A stretch of DNA of 16,662 bases from Dehalococcoidia bacterium (lineage in GTDB: Bacteria > Chloroflexota > Dehalococcoidia > GIF9 > AB-539-J10). The notes under the pieces were generated by a model. That model had not been told where the DNA came from. It made no database searches and worked only from the letters and a program-made list of their open reading frames with translations. Shown piece after piece: positions 7,793 to 13,821 of the stretch; positions within the stretch are counted from its first letter, which is position 1, and each line of letters starts with the position of its first letter. Both the position numbers and the translations under genes were made by a program. The stretch lies in assembly GCA_004376695.1 (NCBI GenBank), contig SOJB01000062.1:1-16662 (forward strand), given 5' to 3'.

Positions 7793-8454
7793 AGATACGA
7801 TGGCTAGGACATGCTTGCTTTCTGATTACGTCCAGTGATGGCGTGAGAGTGATTACCGACCCTTACGTTGTCGGTGGAGGGATCGAGTATTCTCCCGTTA
7901 GGGAAACGGCTGATATCGTGGCGGTGAGCCACGACCATAGTGATCACAGTAACGTTTCCGCAGTACAGGGGAAGCCGGAAGTGGTTAAGGGCGGCGGTAC
8001 AAGGACTGCCAGAGGCGTTGAGTTCAGGGGCATCGCCACTCAGCACGATGCCTCTCAGGGCCAACAGAGAGGACCTAACACCGTCTTCTGTTTCACCATA
8101 GACGGCATAAGGCTGTGTCATCTGGGTGATCTGGGACACGTGCTCACACCGGGGCAGATCGATGAAATCGGTGTCGTGGATATTCTGCTTGTGCCTGTAG
8201 GAGGCTTCTATACGATCGATGCATCTGCAGCCGGCGAGGTTTGCGGTCAACTGAAGCCGAGAATCATCATTCCAATGCATTTCAAGACGGCAGGGTGTGC
8301 CTTTCCCATAGCGGATGTTGAGGATTTCCTCAAGGAGAAAAAAGATGTGCGCAGGGTAGGGGGCAGCGAGGTGGAGTTCGAGCGAGCAGAGCTTCCTGCT
8401 GCGACCGAAATCCTGCTCTTGCAGCCGGCTTTGTCCCCACTAGATCGGGATTGA
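7789..8454 (+). CDS. UlaG-like metallo-beta-lactamase-fold hydrolase
   Basis: This 221-residue protein has the short form of the metallo-beta-lactamase fold seen in UlaG-like and related metal-dependent hydrolases. It opens with MKIRWLGHACFLI and a TDPY strand. The metal-binding motif is SHDHSDHSN (H48, H50, D52, H53), with probable further ligands H86 (TQHDASQG), D114 (HLGDLGH) and H164 (IPMHFKT). There is no signal peptide, so it should be cytosolic. The substrate is unknown for this group in general, and the UlaG lactonase name should not be transferred. It overlaps the aminopeptidase stop by four bases. That implies co-expression but not a shared pathway. Confidence 0.9.
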   Translation: MKIRWLGHACFLITSSDGVRVITDPYVVGGGIEYSPVRETADIVAVSHDHSDHSNVSAVQGKPEVVKGGGTRTARGVEFRGIATQHDASQGQQRGPNTVFCFTIDGIRLCHLGDLGHVLTPGQIDEIGVVDILLVPVGGFYTIDASAAGEVCGQLKPRIIIPMHFKTAGCAFPIADVEDFLKEKKDVRRVGGSEVEFERAELPAATEILLLQPALSPLDRD

Positions 8455-8477
8455 AATCGAGCACAGATATGTAGTCA

Positions 8478-9227
8478 ATGATTGTCAAAGATTCCGAGTT
8501 TGTGTTTACTCCTCCCCCGCAGCTTTCCTGGGCAAGACGAGTCTTGATCAAACCTTGCGCTGGTTATCCCCTGCCATACCCTGCCACCACAAGCCCTGGA
8601 CTGCTGAATAGCATCATCAAGGGTATCAGGGAGACTAGCAATGCAGATATCCTCATTGCTGATGGGACTCCTAGCGGTGAATCGATTTATCCCATCTATA
8701 GAGCTCTGGGGTATGACTTCCATCATGTCCTCATGCTGGATATCAGGGATTCCATTTTCATAGAGGTGGAGAATCCGTTGCCCCAACTCCATGCGGTGGA
8801 GAGTTTCTGGGTACCCAACGTGGTGTTGCGCAGCGACTTCTTGATCAGCGTCAGCCCGTTCAAGGTTTGCGGCAATTCCGCCCGTTTCAGTGTGGCCAAT
8901 CTCTTGAGTCTGTTGCCGGTGAGTAAATACCGGGGAGACAAATCGAGTGGTTGGGGGACTCTCTGTGAACTGGGCATCGAGGGAGTCCTTGCCGACCTCT
9001 ACTTCACCCTGCCTTTTGATCTGGGCATCATCGAAGCCCGTCAGAAGTTATTCTACGCTGATGATAGCGATCCCACGAAAGGGGAGGCGGAGGATTACGG
9101 CAAACTCCTCGTCGGTGAACCTCATGAAATCGATCTTGAGGCTTCCCAGATAGCAGGCATTGACTCCCAGCATCTAAGACTGATTGGCGAGGGAAGGGTT
9201 CAGCTCGAGGACCAGATGGGTTCCTGA
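8478..9227 (+). CDS. DUF362-like conserved protein
   Basis: This 249-residue protein is of unknown function. Its first half resembles the DUF362 (COG2006) family: a VLIKPCAGYP strand-turn, a TTSPGLLNSIIKGI helix, ADILIADGTPSGES, and a later LRSDFLISVSPFKV block. These match the IKPN, pre-helix and disclose-and-bind segments of that family as I remember them. Many DUF362 proteins carry CxxCxxC ferredoxin motifs. None is present here, and only scattered cysteines are seen. No signal peptide or membrane helix is evident. It starts 23 bases after the metallohydrolase with no clear Shine-Dalgarno or promoter, so it may belong to the same transcript. Family assignment is moderately sure and function is not known. 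Confidence 0.8.
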   Translation: MIVKDSEFVFTPPPQLSWARRVLIKPCAGYPLPYPATTSPGLLNSIIKGIRETSNADILIADGTPSGESIYPIYRALGYDFHHVLMLDIRDSIFIEVENPLPQLHAVESFWVPNVVLRSDFLISVSPFKVCGNSARFSVANLLSLLPVSKYRGDKSSGWGTLCELGIEGVLADLYFTLPFDLGIIEARQKLFYADDSDPTKGEAEDYGKLLVGEPHEIDLEASQIAGIDSQHLRLIGEGRVQLEDQMGS

Positions 9228-9273
9228 CTAACGTGACTCCTGATAGCTAGACCCTGAGTGAATCGCCGGCGTT

Positions 9274-9588
9274 TCATCGATATCTTATGCTGAAGTCGGT
9301 GAACTGGCCTGAGTAGGCCGACCAGGCTACTTCCACCTCTTTGACCCTGGCTCCAAGCGGACCTGCCTTAAGCTGCTCCAGCAGTTCGTTCAACTGTGGC
9401 TTTTCTCCTTCAGCTTGAACTTCTACGGCATTGCCGCCGGCAAGGTTGTGGACGTAACCCTTAAGGCTCAGTTTCTTAGCTGCATTGCGGACGAAACCGC
9501 GAAAGTAAACTCCCTGCACCCGACCGTGAACCGTGACGGAAAGGTGTGCTGCGTCAACCAGGTCGTCAGTCCGCGGCACTGCTGTCAT
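9274..9588 (-). CDS. acyP: Acylphosphatase
   Basis: This is a small cytosolic enzyme (104 residues) that hydrolyses acyl phosphates such as acetyl phosphate or carbamoyl phosphate. The family core is clear: VHGRVQGVYFRGFVR, with the catalytic arginine R30 that binds phosphate, and LKGYVHNLAGG with the catalytic asparagine N48, followed by VEVQAEGE. About 14 extra residues precede the fold compared with typical family members. The start at 9588 is supported by AAGGA (9598-9602) nine bases upstream. It lies 19 bases after the radical SAM gene and is the last gene of the leftward unit. It converges with the DUF362-like gene across 46 bases in which I see no convincing terminator. Confidence 0.95.
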   Translation of the reverse strand: MTAVPRTDDLVDAAHLSVTVHGRVQGVYFRGFVRNAAKKLSLKGYVHNLAGGNAVEVQAEGEKPQLNELLEQLKAGPLGARVKEVEVAWSAYSGQFTDFSIRYR

Positions 9589-9607
9589 TGTCAGCTATCC
9601 TTGTCAT

Positions 9608-10570
9608 TCAACGCCGCCATGGGTCGTTGTTCACCCCGATTTCATCGGGGGGAAGAATCTCTACGGGAGAAGCTCCATCCAGGGGGCTCAGCCCTGCTTC
9701 CCGGGCCAGGGACAATGCTTCACGAAATTCCGTCGATGATATTCGCCGTGCTAAGCTGGGCGTTTGAAAAGCCCTGTGGCAGGGATGATATTGGGCCATT
9801 ATATTGATATAGGTACCGGGAGAAATCTCTTTGCTGAGGAAATCCACTATCCCCTTTGTTCCCGCCAGACCGTGTGGCAACACGAGGTGGCGGACCAGGA
9901 GCCCCCGCCGGGCCACCCCCTCTTCGTCTATCTCCAGGTCGCCTACCTGTCGATGCATTTCCTTGATTGCTGCCTTGTTTATCGCAGGATAGCCTTCGAT
10001 GCCCGACAACTCTCCTGCAATCTCTTCACCGTCATACTTCATGTCGGGCATATAGACATCGACAATGTCTTCAAGCATCCTCAAGGTCTCAACCGAATCA
10101 TAGCCGCCGCTGTTGTATACCAGGGGGAGATACAGGCCCGACTCCACTGCCAGCTCCAGTGCCTCCAGGATTTGAGGAACCACATGGGTTGGGGAAACGA
10201 GGTTTATGTTGTGGCATCCTGTTGCCTGGAGCGAAAGCATGATACGGGCCAGCTCTTCTTTGCTCACTTTCTCGCCTCCACCTAGCTGGCTAATGGAGTA
10301 GTTCTGGCAGAAGAGACATCCAAGGTTGCAGTTAGTGAAGAATATCGTACCCGAGCCACGTCTGCCCACTAACGGGGCTTCCTCCCCGAAGTGAGGTCCA
10401 TAGCTGGACACCATTGCTTGGCGGGCCGTGCTGCATTTGCCTGCATCGCCAGCCAGGCGATTGACGCCGCAACCGCGAGGGCAAATGGAACAGCTTTCAA
10501 GCAAAGATACGGCTGCCTCTGTCCGTTCCCGTAGCCTGCCGCTATGGCAAAGCTCCAAGTAAGCTGCCAA
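9608..10570 (-). CDS. Radical SAM protein of the PflA-like COG1313 family
   Basis: This 320-residue radical SAM protein resembles the uncharacterised PflX-type homologues of pyruvate formate-lyase activating enzyme. The radical SAM motif is CNLGCLFC (C81, C85, C88; CxxxCxxC) and should bind the [4Fe-4S] cluster that cleaves S-adenosylmethionine. An N-terminal cysteine set (C27, C30, C34, C46) in SCSICPRGCGVNR followed by GKC is typical of this subgroup and may hold a second metal site. A later segment (VDVYMPDMKY) fits the TIM-barrel core. The start is TTG at 10570, supported by GAGGA (10580-10584) inside the end of the preceding small gene. No in-frame ATG occurs until about residue 53. No glycyl-radical enzyme is nearby, so the substrate is unknown. 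Confidence 0.9.
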   Translation of the reverse strand: MAAYLELCHSGRLRERTEAAVSLLESCSICPRGCGVNRLAGDAGKCSTARQAMVSSYGPHFGEEAPLVGRRGSGTIFFTNCNLGCLFCQNYSISQLGGGEKVSKEELARIMLSLQATGCHNINLVSPTHVVPQILEALELAVESGLYLPLVYNSGGYDSVETLRMLEDIVDVYMPDMKYDGEEIAGELSGIEGYPAINKAAIKEMHRQVGDLEIDEEGVARRGLLVRHLVLPHGLAGTKGIVDFLSKEISPGTYINIMAQYHPCHRAFQTPSLARRISSTEFREALSLAREAGLSPLDGASPVEILPPDEIGVNNDPWRR

Positions 10571-10575
10571 AGCGT

Positions 10576-10722
10576 CTATTCCTCGGATTCCTCAGCGGGC
10601 TTCCTCTTCTTCTTGATTACCTCTGTCTCTGTCTGCGGCACGAGTTCCGAAATCGGCTTGCTCTTCTGAGCCCCTTTCTTGGGTTTCTTCGTTTCTCTAT
10701 GCCTGTAATCGCGTCTGCCCAT
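10576..10722 (-). CDS. Small basic protein, 48 residues, unknown function
   Basis: I found this gene by reading the gap between rnc and the radical SAM gene. It encodes 48 residues, starting MGRRDYRHRETKKPKKGAQK and ending in KKKRKPAEESEE. It is very rich in lysine, arginine and glutamate, has no cysteine or hydrophobic core, and is likely disordered or nucleic-acid binding. A good Shine-Dalgarno (GAGGTG, 10728-10733 on the - strand) sits five bases before the ATG. The gene overlaps the 3' end of rnc by 26 bases in another frame, and its stop lies five bases before the radical SAM start. The ribosome-binding site and tight packing are the main evidence that it is real. A link to RNA through its rnc neighbour is speculation. 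Confidence 0.65.
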   Translation of the reverse strand: MGRRDYRHRETKKPKKGAQKSKPISELVPQTETEVIKKKRKPAEESEE

Positions 10723-11413
10723 GATTACACCTCGATCTCTCCCAGGCTGCTCTTGCTGCCTGGCTCTCAGCAGCTTTCTTACTCTTCCCTGTTCCTCTGG
10801 CGAGCGCTTCTCCTTCGACCAGGATCTCGACGGTGAACTGCCTGTTATGGTCAGGACCGGTAGCCTCCACTAAGCGGTAGACCGGTGCCGGCCTCTGCTG
10901 CCCCTGGATAAGCTCCTGTAATAGAGCCTTGTAGTTCGGGGTTATTCTTCCTGCCTTTGTTTTCTCCAATCGCGGCTTGAGCTGCTTGAGGATGAATCTC
11001 CTGGCTCTGGCCAGTCCTTGCTCCAAGTACAGGGCACCGATCAATGCTTCCATAGCGTTTGCTAAGTTGCTCGGCTTCGACCTCCCTCCGCTTGTTTCTT
11101 CACCCTGGCCCAACAAGAGCCAGTCACCTAGCTTGAGGGAAGAAGCCAGGTCTGCCAGAGTATCACGACAGACCAGAGAAGCACGAATCTCTGTTAGAGC
11201 CCCTTCGGGAAGATCGGCGAACTCTTTGTAGAGCCTTTCTGCCACAATGAAGTTAAGGATGGCATCACCGAGGAACTCTAAGCGCTCGTTGCTAGAAAGG
11301 GCAAAGGTGGGGTTTTCGTTGAGATAGGAGCGGTGTACGAAGGCCTGTTCCAGCAAGGACTTCTGGCTGAAAGACACGCCCAAGCTGCTCTGGCAATCAT
11401 CCCAATCGTTCAT
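10697..11413 (-). CDS. rnc: Ribonuclease III
   Basis: This double-strand-specific endoribonuclease processes rRNA precursors and structured mRNAs. The catalytic domain carries the signature NERLEFLGD (about 42-50) and a second helix LANAMEALIGALYLE, with E122 matching E. coli E117. The position equivalent to E. coli D114 is asparagine (N119). A double-stranded-RNA-binding domain fills about 158-230, from NYKALLQELIQG to SKKAAESQAARAAW. I chose ATG at 11413 (238 residues) over an in-frame TTG at 11437. A TTGAGC/TATACT promoter overlaps the TTG, and the shorter N-terminus fits the family length. The gene is divergent from pcrA and heads a unit with the small basic protein, the radical SAM protein and acylphosphatase. 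Confidence 0.94.
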   Translation of the reverse strand: MNDWDDCQSSLGVSFSQKSLLEQAFVHRSYLNENPTFALSSNERLEFLGDAILNFIVAERLYKEFADLPEGALTEIRASLVCRDTLADLASSLKLGDWLLLGQGEETSGGRSKPSNLANAMEALIGALYLEQGLARARRFILKQLKPRLEKTKAGRITPNYKALLQELIQGQQRPAPVYRLVEATGPDHNRQFTVEILVEGEALARGTGKSKKAAESQAARAAWERSRCNHGQTRLQA

Positions 11414-11424
11414 CTTCCGAATCA

Positions 11425-11453
11425 AGTATAGCAGCAAAGCCTAGCTAGCTCAA
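11425..11453 (-). promoter_or_regulatory. Sigma-70 promoter of rnc
   Basis: On the - strand TTGAGC (11453-11448) and TATACT (11430-11425) are separated by exactly 17 bases and match consensus at four and five of six. The -10 ends 11 bases before the ATG at 11413, so transcription would begin about four bases before the start codon. This argues against the upstream TTG start. Confidence 0.55.
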
Positions 11454-11533
11454 CCTGTTTTTCTCCTGGGAATGCCGATGCCTTCAGGCCAACAGCGGGC
11501 TCAGGCCTTCACTGTGCCTGTCTCGAGAGCTCT

Positions 11534-11563
11534 TTGGGGCTTCCTCCCGCCCGATGCTATAAT
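11534..11563 (+). promoter_or_regulatory. Extended -10 promoter of pcrA
   Basis: A perfect TATAAT (11558-11563) is preceded by TGC, making an extended -10. A weak -35, TTGGGG (11534-11539), lies 18 bases upstream. The -10 ends 15 bases before the ATG at 11579 and there is no Shine-Dalgarno, so the leader is about eight bases at most. Two overlapping 8-bp palindromes, TCTCGAGA and AGAGCTCT (11521-11533), sit just upstream of the -35. They may be chance. Confidence 0.6.
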
Positions 11564-11578
11564 GGTTGCTGAATCTTC

Positions 11579-13780
11579 ATGGATATCCTGACCACGCTCA
11601 ATCCCGCCCAGAGACAAGCTGTGGAAGCCATCCAGGGACCTGTACTTATCCTGGCTGGACCCGGCAGCGGCAAGACCAGAGTGATTACCCATCGTGTCGC
11701 CTATCTGGTCAAGGTCTGTGGCGTTCAGCCTCACCGCATCATGGCGGTTACCTTTACCAACAAAGCCGCGCGAGAGATGAGAGATAGATTGGGACAACTC
11801 CTGGGCCAGGCAGCAGAAGCCTTGACTTTGGGCACCTTTCATGCCATCTGTGCCCGGATTCTCCGTCGCGAGGGTCAAGCCATAGGGCTTGACTCAGGCT
11901 TCGTTATCTACGATGAAGACGACCAGTTAGCCCTGATGAAACAGGCCATGGAAGAGCTTAACCTCGACCCCAAGCAATATGCTCCTCGCGCTCTGCTCTC
12001 GGCTATCGGCGCTGCCAAGAGCCGTCTCCTCAGCCCTGGAGGGTATGCGGAGTGGGTTAGCAGCTATTTTGAGGAGATAGTTCATAGGGTTTATCAGCGC
12101 TATCAAGAACTGCTCAGCAAGGGGAAAGCGGTGGATTTCGACGACTTGTTGATGAAGACGGTGCAGATGTTCAGGGACCACCCTCAAATCCTCAACAGAT
12201 ACCAGTCAAAGTACGCTCACGTTCTGGTTGACGAATTCCAGGACACCAATATCGTCCAGTATATGCTGATGAAGCAGATGGCAGGAAAACACCGCAACCT
12301 GTGCGTGGTGGGCGACCCGGACCAGTCCATTTATTCCTGGAGATTTGCTGATCTGCGTAATATTCTGAGTTTCGAGAAGGATTATCCCGAAGCCAGAGTG
12401 GTGCTTCTGGCGCAGAACTATCGCTCCACCAAGACGATACTGGAGGTGGCCTCAGACGTCATTTCAGCCAATAGGCAGCGCAAGCCTAAGGAACTGTGGA
12501 CGGAGAACGAAGACGGAGCTTCAGTGACGGTTATCGAAAGCTATAATGCCGAGGATGAGGCCCAGTCCGTGGTCAACGAGATAGAGAAACTGGTCGGTGA
12601 GGAGCAGATGTCGCTCAAAGATTGCGCCGTCATGTATCGGGTCAATGCCCAGTCACGAGCATTGGAGGAAACGTTCCTCAGGTATGGTGTGCCGTACAGG
12701 CTTGTTGGTGGCACGCGCTTTTACCAGCGGAGAGAAGTCAAGGACATCATTGCCTATCTCAGGCTCATCCACAACCGCCAGGACAACGTCAGCTTCGCGC
12801 GGATAATAAACGTTCCTGCAAGAGGCATCGGACCGCGCAGTATTAGCCAGATTCAATCCTGGGCAAAGGCTCGTGATAGCTCACTTCTCGCGGCCCTGGA
12901 AGGGGTGGGGAGTAGTGTCGGTGCCACAGAAGCGAAACAGGCTCTCAGTCCGCGCATTGCCCAAGCCGTGGCCGGGTTTGATGCTCTTATGAACGGACTT
13001 ATTTCCCAGAAACGTGAACTGAGTCTTTCTCGTCTACTGGATGAGATACTGAAGCGCAGTGGATATAGAGAGTACATTCTGAGCAAAGAGGACGGAGAGG
13101 AAAGATGGGAGAACGTAATGGAGCTGAAAAGCGTTGCTCGCGAATATGATGAACTGGATCCCGAAGAGGCTTTAACAACATTCTTGGAGAAGGTAAGCCT
13201 GGTAGCGGATATAGATGAACTGGATGAGAAAGCTGATGCCGTGACCCTGATCACCTTGCACCAGGCAAAGGGACTGGAATTCCCCGCCGTCTTCATTGTC
13301 GGTCTGGAGGAAGGCATTCTCCCGCACAGGAGGTCCTTCGACAGCCCGGAAGAAATGGAAGAAGAGCGTCGTCTTTGCTACGTGGGGATCACCAGAGCCA
13401 GGAAGCGGCTCTATCTTCTACGCAGTTACCGTCGGAGCTTATTCGGTGGCAGCACGGCAAATCCGCCTTCCCGCTTTCTGCAGGACATCTCGCCCCACCT
13501 GATCAGTCCCAGAGGGTTATGGCAGGAGAGCCCGAGTCCTGCAGCCCGTCCCGATTTGGAGCGGACTTCCCCGCCTGCACTGCCACCTCTCGGCGGTCTG
13601 GCACTGAAGGTCGGTGATCACGTGCGCCACAGCAAATTCGGCGCCGGCATAGTGATGAATTGCAGCCCGACAAGGGAAGACCAGGAGCTGACCGTGGTCT
13701 TTGAAGAGGCAGGGGTCAAGAAGCTTCTGGCCAGCCTGGCGCCACTGGAAAGAATCGAGAGACCTCCATTCTCCTCTTGA
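11579..13780 (+). CDS. pcrA: ATP-dependent DNA helicase PcrA/UvrD
   Basis: This superfamily 1A 3'-5' helicase acts in excision and mismatch repair and in clearing the DNA template. At 733 residues it has the usual length. Motifs in order are the Q-like LNPAQRQAV, Walker A AGPGSGKT (K32), the TFTNKAA motif, Walker B DEFQDT (218-223), GDPDQSIYSWR (245-255), the QNYRS motif, HQAKGLEFPAVFIVGLEEG and VGITRARKRLYL. A proline-rich linker joins a C-terminal Tudor-like domain (about 675-730, KVGDHVRHSKFGAGIV), the mark of PcrA/UvrD, which in other bacteria can contact RNA polymerase. It has its own promoter facing that of rnc. mutL follows 41 bases later, giving a mismatch-repair pair. Confidence 0.96.
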   Translation: MDILTTLNPAQRQAVEAIQGPVLILAGPGSGKTRVITHRVAYLVKVCGVQPHRIMAVTFTNKAAREMRDRLGQLLGQAAEALTLGTFHAICARILRREGQAIGLDSGFVIYDEDDQLALMKQAMEELNLDPKQYAPRALLSAIGAAKSRLLSPGGYAEWVSSYFEEIVHRVYQRYQELLSKGKAVDFDDLLMKTVQMFRDHPQILNRYQSKYAHVLVDEFQDTNIVQYMLMKQMAGKHRNLCVVGDPDQSIYSWRFADLRNILSFEKDYPEARVVLLAQNYRSTKTILEVASDVISANRQRKPKELWTENEDGASVTVIESYNAEDEAQSVVNEIEKLVGEEQMSLKDCAVMYRVNAQSRALEETFLRYGVPYRLVGGTRFYQRREVKDIIAYLRLIHNRQDNVSFARIINVPARGIGPRSISQIQSWAKARDSSLLAALEGVGSSVGATEAKQALSPRIAQAVAGFDALMNGLISQKRELSLSRLLDEILKRSGYREYILSKEDGEERWENVMELKSVAREYDELDPEEALTTFLEKVSLVADIDELDEKADAVTLITLHQAKGLEFPAVFIVGLEEGILPHRRSFDSPEEMEEERRLCYVGITRARKRLYLLRSYRRSLFGGSTANPPSRFLQDISPHLISPRGLWQESPSPAARPDLERTSPPALPPLGGLALKVGDHVRHSKFGAGIVMNCSPTREDQELTVVFEEAGVKKLLASLAPLERIERPPFSS

Positions 13781-13783
13781 CTA

Positions 13784-13812
13784 TTGACAATATACACGAA
13801 AACGTGTAGACT
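13784..13812 (+). promoter_or_regulatory. Sigma-70 promoter of mutL
   Basis: A perfect -35 TTGACA (13784-13789) and TAGACT (13807-13812, four of six) are spaced by 17 bases. The -10 ends nine bases before the ATG at 13822, so transcription should start within a few bases of it. GGAG at 13813-13816 would then be at or upstream of the start and serve only readthrough mRNA from pcrA. A perfect dyad occupies the spacer. Confidence 0.6.
13793..13808. repeat. Perfect inverted repeat in the mutL promoter, operator-like
   Basis: TACACG-AAAA-CGTGTA is a 6-bp perfect inverted repeat with a four-base centre. It lies between the -35 and -10 boxes and covers the first two bases of the -10. A repressor bound here would block RNA polymerase. 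It does not match the GAAC-N4-GTTC or CTG-N10-CAG LexA boxes. The regulator is unknown. A small hairpin is the other reading, but one this short, placed upstream of the expected transcript start, seems less likely to matter. Confidence 0.5.
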
Positions 13813-13821
13813 GGAGCTCAT

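Noticed and set aside
9228..9273. Bidirectional terminator between the DUF362-like gene and acyP
   Set aside because: I found no stem of useful length and no T-tract on either strand in these 46 bases.
9608..10570. Activating enzyme of a pyruvate formate-lyase system
   Set aside because: It is PflA-like, but no glycyl-radical enzyme is in the window and the N-terminal cysteine set places it with the COG1313 proteins of unknown role.
11414..11437. Longer rnc beginning at TTG 11437
   Set aside because: A TTGAGC-17-TATACT promoter overlaps this stretch, no convincing Shine-Dalgarno precedes the TTG, and the ATG at 11413 gives the usual N-terminal length.
13793..13808. LexA (SOS) box before mutL
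   Set aside because: The dyad lacks the GAAC/GTTC or CTG/CAG cores of the LexA boxes I know, so I call it only an operator-like repeat.
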